DNA of 64,000 nt from Sapria himalayana (taxonomy: Eukaryota; Streptophyta; Magnoliopsida; Malpighiales; Rafflesiaceae). Within the stretch, counting starts at the first letter, position 1, and every line of letters begins with the position of its first letter. Under the pieces are notes generated by a model. It did no database searches, was not told the origin of the DNA, and saw only the letters and a list, made by a program, of their open reading frames with translations. Made by a program: the position numbers and the translations under genes. This document shows positions 38,463 to 50,680 of the stretch, one piece after another. Location of the stretch: NCBI GenBank assembly GCA_029783825.1, contig JAREIK010002979.1, positions 100,104 through 164,103 on the forward strand, read 5' to 3'.

Positions 38463-38639
38463 AATAGCTAGATAGACAGATAGAAAGATTGATAGATACA
38501 TAGATAGAGAGATAGACTGACAGATAGATAGATAAAAAGATAGATAGATAACACTACCAGAAAATATTGATTTAGCTATGAAATTTTAGCTAGGGATCAA
38601 TCCATTTTTAAATTGCAAGGGGTTAGCTAGGGAATAGCA

Positions 38640-39600
38640 AAGGATTGTTGATTTTTTTTATGAAAAAAATAAATAGCAACAGATTAGCAATGGATTAGCG
38701 ATGGAAAATTTTTCAAAAATTCCGTGAAAGAAATTCGGGGGATTTAGTGATGGATTATCGACGGAAAATTTTTCTAACTTCCGCTCTAGATAAGCGGGGA
38801 TTTTAGCAATTGATTTTGTGATGGAATATCCCTTGTTTATAAAATCATTGATTTAGCAATGGATTTAACGATGGAATTTCCCCTGCTAATAAAATTTTTG
38901 ATTTAGCGACGAATTTTGCTATGAAATATCCATTGCTAATAAAATTCTTGATTTATCGACGGATTTAGAGATGAATTTTTCCTTACTAATAAAATCCTTG
39001 AATTAGCGATGGATGTTCCCTCGCTAATAAAATCCTAGATTTAGCAATGAATTTAGCGACAGATTTAATGATAGATGTTTCCTTGCTAAAAAAAATCCTA
39101 GATTTAGCGACGGATTTAGTGACAAATGTTCTCTTGCTAATAAAATTCTAGATTTAAGACGGATTTAGTGTTGGATTTAGTGATAGATTTTCCATTGCTA
39201 ATAAAATCCTTGATTTAGTGATGGATTTAGAGATAGATTTTTCTTTTCTAATAAAATTCTTGATTTAGCTACGGATTTAGCGACGGATTTTCCCTAGTTA
39301 ATAAAATCCATATTTTATCAACGGATTTAGCGAACGAATATCCCTAACTAATAAAATACATATATTTGTGACTGATTTAGCGATGAAATTACCTGAGAAA
39401 AAAAATCCTTAATTTTACAATAGATTTAGCAACGGAATTTCCCTAGCAAATAAAATTTGTAATATCGTGATGGATTTAGCGACGGATATTCTCAAGCTAA
39501 TAAAATCCATAATATAGCGATGAATTTTCCCTAGCTTATAAAATCTATTATTTAGCTACGGATTTAGCGACGGTATTTTCCTGCCAATATTTAATTATAT
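38640..39600. repeat. A-side subterminal repeats of X, about 15 copies of 50 bp
   Basis: Consensus words GATTTAGCGACGGATTTAG and GCTAATAAAATCCTTGATTT recur roughly every 45-60 bp. The other A ends in the window have only a few copies, so this array expanded in X. In CACTA elements, subterminal repeats are typically the binding sites of the second transposon protein. That role is inferred here. Confidence 0.85.
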
Positions 39601-40260
39601 ACTTTTTTAAAATTTATTATTAGTTTTAATATTTTATTTAATTTTGTTTATTAAATGTATGGTAATGGTCTATAGATGAGCAATCCTTTAAAGATATATT
39701 CTCCTCATAAAATAATAAAAAAATTATACTATAAATAAATAATTTAAAAAATATTAAAAAAAATTAGATTAGTAAGGTCTAAAAAACTATTTTTATGATG
39801 TATTAATTTTTAAAAAAATTATACAAAAATATTTTCTAAAATTTTAAATTATGAAACTTAAAAATTTCTATTAAAGTAAAATTAAATAATAAATTCAATA
39901 AGTATAATAATTTTTTTCGATATTTTAAAAACTAATTTAACATATATTAAAATTTCTACAAATATAAATCTAAATTAATTCATTGTATGATAAAATAGAA
40001 AATATTTTCAAAAATATTTGAATTGATCAATAAACTAGTAAAAATTAATATTATTTTAAGTAAAAAAAAATTCTTATTATAGAAAACTTTTAAAAATATA
40101 AATAATACAAATTTTGAAAATCTTAAAATATAATAAAAATATAATTATTTTAATAAAATTAAAAGAAAATAAATTAGAATATATAAATAAATACATAGAT
40201 GTTTGCTCCTACTAAAATTTATATGAATTAAACAATTGAATAATATTTTGACCATTAGCT

Positions 40261-42705
40261 TTTAACATTAAGTATTTATTAAAAAAATAAATATAACTTT
40301 TTTTAAATATCTTCTCACTTAAAGTAATTATTTGAATTTTAAAAATTATTAATGATATCAAATAATATGAAATTGCATGCCTTTAAAATTATTTCATATT
40401 ATTTTCATAAAAATTAATATGAATTCTTAAAAATGTATAACCATAAAATATAAATTTTTATATATTTTTAACATTTAAAGTATTTTGTAATTCTTAGGCG
40501 AGTGGCTAGAAGACAAATCATCTTTTTATTTATGTCTTATTATAAGAAGTTTGTTAATTTTGTAACTATTTGATATTTTTTTATAAGGCTAAACATATTT
40601 TTTTTAATTGTTTATATATTTATTATTTAATTAATATTATTATAATAAATTGTAAGGTGTTTGTTTTTCATGTGTACCTTGCTACACGCACATTAATTTT
40701 GTTGAAATAATTATGATAGTAAATAAAATTAATGATTCTTTTTGATTATATATATATATTGCTTATTTAATGTCTTAATAATTAAAAATATTAATAATTT
40801 GCTAATATATACATTCACTTGTCAAGACGGGATAATTTCTAACAATTGAAGCAAACCTCCTCATTCAGCCATCTATCTCTCAACACCGATGCATCAACAT
40901 ATAATCGAGGTTTATGTTTTAATATGTTATTTGATTTGAGGTATCATTTTATTCATTTATTCTTCATCAACATATAATCAAAATTAAGTTTATGCATATT
41001 GATTCTGTTATTTATTGTTTCTGAAATTCTTCTCCTGTATCCACCTTGGTTTGTTTGGATTGCATATATATACTTAATCATATATATACTTCATGCATTA
41101 GTGATATAATGCATTGTCATTGTGTGAATTTTGATGGTGTACAGTAGGTATGCCTAATTAATAACTACTTCAATATACATAACTATATACTGTATACAAA
41201 AATAGTATACATAAATATAAGTGTATTTTATATAAGTGTGTTTAAACATAACTATATCTATATAACTATAAAAATAGTATACATAAACTATTTAAACATA
41301 ACTATATCTATATAATTATAGAAATAGTATACATAAACTTTTACTATACTTTATAAGTAATTTATAAAAATTGTAAAAACTTATAATTAAAAATTCAAAA
41401 ACATATAATATTGGAATTTAAAGTATTTTAATTTAATTAATCAAACTAAGCACATCACACCCCCTGAATGAGAGTCCCCTAGGATCGTGATAATAAACAC
41501 TCGTCCAATGTCATCTTTAAATTATGTTGGGTCATTATAAACTCATTATGTACTTATATTAAATAATTACTTTTCAATGTTGTCCGAGCCACTTGTATTT
41601 ATTGTATGATCAATAATTGAGAAGTTAATTCATCCATCCATTTATATTGAACCATAAAAGAAAGATTTATTATGATTCCTACGGCTAGAATGATGTATAT
41701 TCATTTCATGCAAGCATAATAGCCACTAGAGGGGTGACATTTTATAAGTCATATGAGGGTTGATTATATTCATACTAGCACCATAATTTGATTACATTTC
41801 TAATTTGAACCAAAGAAAAGAGATTATAAATTTAATTTAAAAAATATATTTAGTCACTTACATGATTTGTATGCCATATAATCCTTTTTTTATATATTAT
41901 ATCTTAAATTTTTAATATTTCTAAATTGTTTGTGGGAATGCAAGTCGACAGGTTAAGAGCCCACCTAAACCCAAGCTAAATCTAACACATCAACTTGCAT
42001 TATGTTCAAATCCATTGTAAGAGACTAAGTATAGAACTATTCATCATGTATAATGAAAATGATAAATTAGGGTTTTATTATTGTTTTGGATCGCACAACA
42101 AAGAAGCTTGAACAAAGAGACATTGCTTATGATGTCGCATAAAGGTATTTTGTAAGTTTTTGAGTTGATCACATAGCAATTAAAAATATATCAAAATAAA
42201 TTACTGATCAAGAATAATTATTAGTCTTGCTAAGGAGCCAGAAAATCCAAATTATTAAGAGAAAAAAGAACATGAAAATAGAGTAGGCTTATAGCTTTTA
42301 AGTAGCAATTACATGCATAACAAGAAATCCAAATCATTCTAATCTTCAAATAGAAAATAAAATTAGGCTTGCATCTCTTAAATTACAAAACAAAATAACA
42401 AAAATAATTTAATATTATCCATTGATACCACTAAAAGGTAGGAATATTGTTTTGAGAAGTATTTTCTTAAATTAGTTCACTTTTAGAATTTTATTAAATA
42501 GATTTTATTGACAATGAAAGTACTATTCATTTTATTTTGTTGCTTCCAAAAATAGCACTAACATTTATCTAACTTTGCAAAAAAAATGGAATTCCTCCAC
42601 AACACTAATAATAATAATACTTAATATTTTCATCATTAATCTATTTATATATATACATATATATAATGGATAATTATGTTATGGAATCTAAAATAAAATA
42701 TATAT
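40261..42705. other. AT-rich interior of X, unassigned
   Basis: No gene recognised. Near 41190-41340 is a small AT tandem repeat with ATAGTATACATAAA and TAACTATATCTATATAA words. Everything else is AT-rich single-copy sequence within this window. Confidence 0.4.
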
Positions 42706-42995
42706 TTGATTTGGGTTATATTTTAGTACCTATATTAGGATACTCATCATTATCCCAACATAATTAAAAAAAACATTATGCATAAACTCGTTTCTGCTTA
42801 CTTGGTATGCAGAAACGAGTTTATGCATATGTTTATGCATATAGAGTATGTATAAACTCCATATGCATATATTTTTATTTATGAAAAAAATGAGTTTCTG
42901 CATAAACTCATATGCATACTCGAGTATATGCATACTGTATGATTAAAAGAAGGTAATTATCAGTATAGGAATTTGAAAGACCCAAATCATAAATA
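42706..42995. mobile_element. Possible palindromic MITE-like insertion in X
   Basis: The outer parts are imperfect inverted repeats: GATTTGGGTTATATT and CCTATATTAGGATACTCATC on the left against ATCAGTATAGGA and GACCCAAATC on the right. The centre holds a perfect 20-bp stem (42778-42797 and 42809-42828, arm ATGCATAAACTCGTTTCTGC, 11-nt loop) and further copies of TGCATAAACTC and a TGCATACTCGAGTATATGCA near-palindrome. No clear target duplication was established. It could instead be a locally amplified hairpin. Confidence 0.5.
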
Positions 42996-42999
42996 TTTT

Positions 43000-43399
43000 G
43001 GATTTGGGTCCCCAAATGGTATATTAAAATTAAAAATTGTAATAAAACATTATTATTTTCATTTTGGGTCCCCTTAATATTTTTTCCTATAACTTTATAA
43101 CTTTTATCCACTTTTGATGCACTGAAGTGCATAAACTTTGTTTATCTCACAGAAGTTTTTAATTAATTTAAATATAAAATAATAGTTTCAGAATTCAAAA
43201 ATCAATTTTTGATTCTCATAGGGTTTACCAAAATATACTTCTTCAAAGAACAATGATAGGTTCAAATCCAAGGCTTACACCCAATTAATGATGCTACCAA
43301 TCATCTAACTAGTAACTTTTTAGAAATCTTGGATTCAAAAAAACTTTATAATGGTAACGCAAGTTGGATTTGATAATTTTAAGTGTTAGGATTATGATT
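43000..43399. other. Unassigned AT-rich segment of X
   Basis: Holds another GATTTGGGTCCCCAAATGG-like partial palindrome at about 43000-43018 and a TTTTGGGTCCCC word near 43064, perhaps linked to the neighbouring palindromic insertion. No gene recognised. Confidence 0.35.
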
Positions 43400-44830
43400 A
43401 TATGGGTAATATATGTATACCTACATGTAACTATATTTATAGTTACATGTATAATAACATACAACATTATATTTAACTATATGTGTATTACTATGTATAA
43501 ATATTTGTATAACTATATGTAAATATTTTTATAACTATATAACACTCTACAACATTAAATATAACTATATTTATAACTATGTATACATATATATAAATCT
43601 ATATATTTATTTATAACTTTATATATTTATGTATAACTATTTGTATGAATATCTTTATATATAACTATATGTTTAAATATATCAAAATATTAATAGCTAT
43701 ATATACTATATGTATAATAACATATAACTTTAAATAATTGTATCTTATTATATATATAACTATAAAAGCTCTATACTTAACTATATTTAAATATGTAATT
43801 AACATCTTATATTTAATATACATTTGTATATATTACTATATAAAAATGTATTTTACTGTATCTATACCTATACATATCTATATGTATAAATATATATACC
43901 TACATGTATAAATATAAATATAACTATATGTGTAACTATATGTCTAACCACTTGTAACTATATTTATAATTACATGTATTAAAACATAAAACATTATGTT
44001 TAATTATATGTGTATAACTATATATAAATATTTGTAAAACTAAATAAAACATTATATAATTAAATATAACTATATTTTTAACTATTTATACATATATGTT
44101 TACATATATGTAAATCTATTTATTTGTTTATAACATTGTATATATTTATGTATAACTAAATATAATTACTCATATGAATATATATATATATATATATATA
44201 TAACTAAATGTTTAACAATATATAACTTTTTATAACTATATATATTATATGTATAATAACATATAACTATAAATAATTCTATCTTACTATATGTATAACT
44301 ATAAAAACTGTATACATAACTATATTTAAATATATAATTAACAACATGCATTTAATATCCATTTTTATATATTAGTATGAAAAACGTATTTTAATATATC
44401 CATACCTATACATAACTATATGTATAAATAAATGAAATTATATGAAAAAGTATATATACATACATGTATAGATATAAGTTTAATTATACATATAAATATA
44501 TGTATAACCACATGTAACTATATTTATAATTATATGTATAAAAACATACAACATAATGTTTAACTAAAAATTTATAACTATATATACATATTTGTATAAC
44601 TATAAAAAACTCTATATAGATAAATATAACTTTATTTTTAATTATGTATACATATATGTATACATATATGTAAATCTATATAATTGTTTATAACTTTATA
44701 TACATTTATTTAAATTTACTTATTATATTTGTATGCATATATCTATATATAATTATATGTTTAACTATATGTAACTATTTATAACTACATTTACTATATG
44801 TATCCTAACATATAATTATATATGAGATAA
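43400..44830. repeat. AT satellite of X, about three units of 530-560 bp
   Basis: The TTACATGTAT or TTATATGTAT landmark followed by AACATACAACATTAT-type sequence recurs at about 43443, 43970 and 44530. The words are the same as at 9630-10725. It lies just upstream of the transposase remnant. Confidence 0.8.
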
Positions 44831-45084
44831 TACAATTTTGTTGCACTAACTTGAAATAAAACGGCTAAAGATATAATGTCAACAATATGTAAGCACATAT
44901 CATGAGAGTGTCCGTTGATTATGCTCATATATGGTATAATACAAATAAGAGTCGTACTCTTACCTAAACCCAGCCATTGGGCCTCAGGTTCAAATATGAA
45001 CTTATGTATAACAAAAGATATAATATTTGATAGGTTTGTACAGAACAGATTTTATTTTATTTTATATAATTCATCATTCTAACA

Positions 45085-45470
45085 CTTCACTCTCTATGTG
45101 TCTCTCCCTCCATCTATAATTATTTCTATCATTCTCTTACTCTTTTTCTTTGTGTCACACTCTATCTCTTGTAATTTTTCTTTCTCGCTCTTCATTCTTG
45201 CTTGTTCTCTCTCTCTCTCTCTCTCCACCCCCTCTTTCTCTCTCCCTATCTCTCTCCCTCTTTCCCCCCATTCTCTCTCCCTCCCTCCCCCCTCTCTCCC
45301 CCTCTCTCCCTTTCACTATTTCTCTCCCCCTCTCTCTTCCTCCTTCTCTCTCTTCCTCTCTCTTTCCTGTCTCCCCATTTCTGTGCCCCTCTTTCTATCC
45401 ACCTTATCTATCTATCTCTCTCTCTCTCTCTCTCCCTCTCCCTCTCCTCCTTCAAACTTTGAATGCCTTT
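45085..45470 (+). repeat. Pyrimidine-rich CT/CCCTCT tract
   Basis: Almost pure C and T on the plus strand: (CT)n runs at about 45206-45226 and 45415-45434, and CTCCCCCTCTCTC patches between. It lies directly upstream of the transposase remnant, where a promoter or 5' leader would be. That role is only a guess. The Ser-Leu-Pro-rich open frames here are artefacts. Confidence 0.85.
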
Positions 45471-46069
45471 CTTTTTTGTTTTCCTTTCTTTTGCATTATC
45501 ATATTTTGCACCGTTTATCTATTATTACTATTATATCTATTAATCTTTATCGTGCTAAAAATTTATTTATCTATGAATGTAGATTCTGCAAACACATTGC
45601 CTCGATATTCATGATTTTTAATTTTTAAATATTCATTTGTAATTAATTTTATTTAATTATTTGTATATTTTGAAGTAATAGAATGTTTTATTTAAAATAA
45701 TGATTGTGCATCATTTTTTGTAAATAAAATAGGGCAAAATGAGTTTAGATCATCAATTGATGTATAGAAGGGGTTATTAATGATTTTTTGAATAATGTTT
45801 TTTGACTAGACTTGAAACTTTCATCAATTATGCATGTAGTCAATCGAAATTGATGGATGAAGAAAAAATTAAGTGTCCATGTAATCATCACAAGTATCAA
45901 AATATCTCTTTTCGTGAAGCAAATACTTTAAAATATCATTTGGCTAAAATATGACTTTGTGTGCCAAATTATTTTGTTTAGATTTATCATGGGAAAAGTA
46001 AAATGGCTCTGAATATTGACCAAAATGAGGGTACTAAATCATTTGCTTGTGGTGAATAAACATCAAACA

Positions 46070-47440
46070 CATACCATAGAATGATCACGGAAGCTGCTAG
46101 TGCTGACTTCAGAATGGATTACATGGATGAACCACCTAATCATGAAGCTTAGAAATTTTATGAAATACTTAAGGCTGCAGATAAAGAGTTGTGGCCTGGT
46201 TGTAAAACAAATTTGCAATTGTCACTTGTGGCTCGACTAATGAGCATTAAGTAATAAAATTATATGTCTGAGAAATTATTTGATTAGGTGACAGAATTGA
46301 TGAAGGAGATTGTTTTAGATAATAATTTGATCACTAACAACTTTTACAACACTAAGAAGTTACTATGAGGTATGGGTCTACCAGTGAAAAAATTTGATTG
46401 TTGTTTAAATGGATGCATGCTATATTGCGGTGGTGATAGTGATTTAATTAGCTGTAAGTTTTGTGATCATCCTCGATTTAGGAAGGCACCTCGTATTGTA
46501 GATACGCGACAAAAATTAAAGGTTGTCTTAAAGAAGATGTCTTTTTTTTTCATTAATTCCTCGATTACGGAGACTATATGCATCAAATGAAATAGAAAAT
46601 GATATGAGGTGGCATTGTGAGCATGAGGTTGAAGAAGGGGTAATGTGTCATCCATCAGATTTACTTGCTTGGAGCAATTTAATTATATACATAAATATTT
46701 TGCAGTAGAAAGTCGAAATGTGAGATTCGGTCTCTACACTGATGGATTTCAGCCATTGGGGAATGTGGAGAATAGTATTCAACATGGCCTGTGATAGTAA
46801 CACCTTATAACTTTCCTTCGTGTTTGTGTATGAAGGAGAAATATATGTTTTTGTCAATATTGGTTCCAAGGACAAAAAATCCAAAAGCCATGCTGGATGT
46901 TTTCTTACAGCTTCTTATTGAAGAGTTAAATCATTTGTGGGATATTGGCATGGATACATATGATATCTCAAAGAAGCAAAATTTTATTATGCGAGCAGCC
47001 CTTATGTGGATGGTAAGTGACTTTCTTACATATTCAAAGTTGTCTGGCTGGAGAACTACAGAATGATTTGCATGCTCATATTGCATGACAAATTCTGATT
47101 CATTTACCCTCAAATTTAGTGGTAAACAGTCATGGTTTGATAACTATCGTAAGTTTCTACCTAAGAATCATCCATTTCGAAGAAATAGAACCACATTTTG
47201 AAAAAATAAAACTGTGATGAAGGTTGCACTAGAAGTTCGTTCAGGAGATGATATTATGACAAAGATTCAGAGATTGGGTTTGAAGAAGGTAACTGAAATA
47301 GAAACTACTAGAAGTAATGGATGAATAGATAAATTATTTGGCTGGAGGAAACATATAATATTTTGAGACTTGCCCTATTGGTAGTTCAATTTAATTCGTC
47401 ATAACTTAGATGTAATGCATATTAAAAAATAATATGTTTG
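46070..47440 (+). pseudogene. Tnp2 core region of the dead transposase
   Basis: Recognisable pieces in order: EAASADFRMDYMDEPPNHEA; FYEILKAADKELWPGCKTNL; GLPVKKFDCCLNGCMLYCGG with CKFCDHPRF; RLYASNEI and MRWHCEHEVEEGVMCHPSD; ESRNVRFGLYTDGFQPLG, which has the conserved DGFxP; VIVTPYNFPSCLCMKEKYMF; LLIEELNHLWDIGMDTYDIS; MRAALMWMVSDF with SGWRTTE; and HNLDVMHI near 47400. Frames change several times and stops are frequent, for example in the linker before GMGLPVKK. Confidence 0.9.
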
Positions 47441-47449
47441 AAAATGTTA

Positions 47450-48440
47450 TCAACACTATCCTTAATGTAGATGGAAAAACAAAAGACACTTTAAAATCAA
47501 GACAAGAGCTGAATGATTACTGTCGACATCCTGAATTGAAACTGAATGAGGAAATAGGAAAATTCACAAAAGCTTGCTATACACGTAATAAGAAGGAAAG
47601 ATAGATATTGTGTGAATATGTTAAAAATTTGAAATTCCCTGATGGATATGTGTCAAATATGGGTAGATGCGTGGATAAGAAGAATCTTAATTTATTTGGA
47701 ATGAAAAGTCATGACTGTCATGTATTTATGCAGTGATTAATACCAAATGCATTCCATGAAATACTTCCCCTAAGTGTTTGGAAGGTCCTTACAGAACATA
47801 GATTGTTTTTCAAATAGCTAACTACAACCACAATCAAAATAGATGACATGTTGAGGCAGAAGAAAAACATTCCACTTATTATTTGTAAGCTTGAACAAAT
47901 ATTCCCACCAAGTTTTTTTTGACTCAATGGAGCATTTTCCAATCCATTTGGCATATGAAGCAAGGATTGCAGGGCAAGTGCAATTCCGGTGGATCTATCC
48001 TTTTGAGAGATAAATACATATAATTTGCTATGTTATATTATTTCGTACAAAAAGTAATATTGTAATTTAATCTAATTGAAACCTAACATTATGATTGTAG
48101 GTATCTTTGTAAGTTGAAATTGAATATTAGGAAAAAGAAAAAAGTTGAAGGTTTAATTTGCAATGCATATTTAGTAGAAGATGCATCATCATTTTGTTCT
48201 TATTATTTTGAGGACCATGTCAATACAAAGAATAGAAATGTACCACGAAATGATGAAGATAATGTGATGGTAGAAGATTCTGTGGACAAACTATCTATCT
48301 TCAAGCACCCAAGAAGAGTATTTGGAAGAGCAATGAAAAGTTGTATGATAGATGAAGAGTACAAAGCAACCCGGAGCTATGTTTTACTTAATTATAAAGA
48401 GGCTGCATCATATATTGAGTATGTATACAAAAAATGGTTG
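47450..48440 (+). pseudogene. DUF4218-like part of the dead transposase
   Basis: MFENVINTILNVDGKTKD and LKSRQELNDYCRHPELKL continue from the Tnp2 core. GMKSHDCHVFMQ, a stop, IPNAFHEILPLSVWKVLTE and KKNIPLIICKLEQIFPPSFF follow. After the intron come EDASSFCSYYFEDH, LSIFKHPRRVFGR and ATRSYVLLNYKEAASYIEYV. The last exon (48101-48440) is still free of stops. Confidence 0.85.
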
Positions 48441-48540
48441 TAGGTTTAATCATAGTTTAATTTTATCTTTAATAGGAATTATTAAAAATTGATATACACC
48501 CTTCTCTCTCTATTTATATTTGTACTTTATTTATGTTGAG

Positions 48541-49440
48541 CAGTTAAAATATAAGCAACTAGTAATTTCCAGCAATGATGTCGATTATATGCTAGAAACT
48601 AAATTTGCGAATTGGTTAAAAAATTATGTGAGAATTATTAAGTTTTAAATTTTTGAATTATTTATTTTATTAGTATCTTTTATTTATTAATATTATTTTT
48701 TTAATTTATGGCACATTCAATTGTTCCTTCAAATGGAGATTCAAATATTTTCATTGAGAATCAAAGTAAAGGCTCGTTTAGATATGTGACAACCTATCAT
48801 GGGTATTTTATTAATGGATATAAATTTTACACAATCTGCCACTCTTATTCTAAAACAACAATGAATAGTGGTGCATGCATTAAAGGCTCATGTTATAGTG
48901 CAGATGAAATTGATTATTATGGTCAACTCAAAAAAGTTATTGAGTTGGAGTATCCTGGAATCAAAAATAATAGGATTGTATTATTTAAGAGCGAGTGGTT
49001 TGATCCTACATGAAATGTGGGTACAAAGATTCATTCGGATTATAAGTTAGTGGATGTTAACAATAATCACACATATAATCAATATGAGCCATTTATTATG
49101 GTAGTTCAAGTTGCTCAAGTATATTAATTGTACATATCTGAGTTTATCTCGTGATAAGAGAGATTGGTGGGTGTTTTGCAAAATCAAAGCCCGATCAAAA
49201 TTTGAAGTATCAACATCATAACAAAGAAGTGCACACTTAGATATGCACCAGCATTCCAAGAAGATGACATAAATAATATTGAGCCAGAAAATATAGATGA
49301 AGATCCAGAAAATTTATGAGACTCAAATGGTGGCATAATAGAAATTGAAGATTATCAATTTCTATCTGAAGATGAGCTCGAACTTCTATCAGAATCAGAC
49401 AAAATATTAGAAGATCCATTGGGGGACGATAGTGATGCCA
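48541..49440 (+). pseudogene. DUF4216-like part of the dead transposase
   Basis: An exon at 48541-48626 reads ETKFANWLKNYV. A second, from about 48709, is open for 101 codons and includes FRYVTTYHGYFINGYKFYTI, SADEIDYYGQLKKVIELEYP and RIVLFKSEWFDPT. It continues after a stop with YKLVDVNNNHTYNQYEPF and DKRDWWVFCKIKARSKF. These are standard for the C-terminal half of plant CACTA transposases. Confidence 0.85.
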
Positions 49441-49584
49441 ATAATTAAATTGTTATAATATTTTTATAATTTAAACTAGCAAAGACTTTTTATATTTTGT
49501 TGAAATCTATCAGTGTGTTTTATTCGAAAATGCATGCTTGTTCATCATATCTCTAATATTTGGTATATGTTTTATTTTGCACAG

Positions 49585-49975
49585 CAAATTGTGCCTAGAA
49601 AACATGGTCATGGTAGAGGTCGAAAGAAGTACTGAGTGTATGAAATTGGCTCTAAGGGAGTGGCATCTTGTTGTAGTAGTCGTGCTTCTAATTCATCTGC
49701 CTCATCAATGATGGATGAGTCGGTAGAACAACAAGCACTGGAAATAAATGAACGTATTATAGTTATGGACACCAAAATGAAAAAGAATCATGAGCAAATA
49801 TCTAATTTGAAGGAAGGATATATGAAATTAATGAACAGAAGGATGATTAGTATACTAATTTGATTGAAGAAATGCAAAAAAATTAAAGAAATGAACCATG
49901 AGATAAAAGAAATTGAAAATGTAATGCAACAGCAGATGTCCTATATGGAGTCACAGTTAGCGACATAGGTGAAAC
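49585..49975 (+). pseudogene. Basic, coiled C-terminus of the dead transposase
   Basis: After a TTTTGCACAG acceptor the frame reads RKHGHGRGRKKY, a Ser/Ala-rich linker and a Lys/Glu-rich, heptad-like stretch (INERIIVMDTKMKKNHEQIS). Pieces of this same exon are present in the deletion derivative at 17775-18050 and perhaps at 9125. Confidence 0.65.
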
Positions 49976-50534
49976 AAATAGCATTCCAATATCCAATTGC
50001 GAATCCTCATAGGAGAGGCTAGCATTCCCTACAAATTATAAGGATGATTGAGTATAAAAATTATTTCTAAACTATTATTTATTTTTTTCTATGTGCAGCA
50101 AATAATTATGATATTATTTTGTAGGTTTCGATTTTTGTTATTCTAGTTTTGTTCTCTGCTTTTTCGATTAACCTAATTATGAATCTTTGCAGGACATATT
50201 ATGTGAGACAAAAGAAAAAATCATGATTTAAAGCATTCAGACATTATCAAGTTCATTCTAATGCTTGGGTCCAATATTTATTGATTTCAACTTTATCAAA
50301 AAGAGGGCTAGCTTATCTTATCTTTATTATTCTTAAAACTTTTTATTTTTGCAGTCTCTTTATCTCTAAATATAATTGTTAGACATCTTTTAGATTTTTT
50401 GTAAAGCTGTATGACAATCAACTAAATTTGTGTTTGTTCATGTCTATAATAATTATTTTTATATATCTGTGAATATGTTTTTGTGTCTCCTATTTTTAAG
50501 TAGATTTTAGCCTATTATAGGTATATAAAAGCCT

Positions 50535-50680
50535 ATTTTCAGCAGCGACAGTAGTGGTAGCGATGACAGTGATGGCAGTGACGGTAGCGGTGGTAGAGAA
50601 AGTGGCAGTGGCAGGGGCAGCGGTAGCAGTGGCATGAGCTGGCATTGATAGTGGGAGTAATAACAATGGCAACAAATGTG
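50535..50680. repeat. GC-richer trinucleotide minisatellite, unit 1
   Basis: Runs of AGCAGC, GGTAGC, GGCAGTG and GACAGTG triplets with a three-base rhythm. Ala/Ser/Gly-rich frames appear on both strands, as expected of GNN repeats, and none is likely to be a gene. Confidence 0.8.

Larger units (their letters stand above)
29013..38551. repeat. Degenerate (GATA)n array, block 4 (about 9.5 kb)
   Basis: The longest array in the window, GATA on the plus strand. It starts immediately after the A-type end of Y and ends at the A-type end of X. It contains CA runs (near 30790-30809 and 36031-36056) and local higher-order duplications. The last triplet, TAA at 38549-38551, serves as the target duplication of X. 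All open frames on its minus strand are Ser-Ile-Tyr-Leu artefacts. Confidence 0.95.
45805..49975 (+). pseudogene. Degenerate CACTA (Tnp2-type) transposase
   Basis: A whole CACTA transposase gene can be followed in order but is broken by many stops and frameshifts. It has an N-terminal transposase-associated region with IKCPCNHHKYQN and EANTLKYHL (45805-45960), the Tnp2 core (46070-47440), a DUF4218-like part (47450-48440), a DUF4216-like part (48541-49440) and a basic, coiled C-terminus (49585-49975). Introns are recognisable: 48010-48100 ends in TTGTAG and joins PFER to YLCKLK, but its donor is ATAAAT rather than GT; another acceptor, TTTTGCACAG, precedes 49585. In an active element this protein cuts at the CACTA termini. 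Here it cannot be made whole. Confidence 0.9.

Noticed and set aside
45098..45628. 176-codon Ser/Leu/Pro-rich frame resembling a secreted low-complexity protein
   Set aside because: It is generated by the CT/CCCTCT tract; overlapping frames in all three phases have the same composition.
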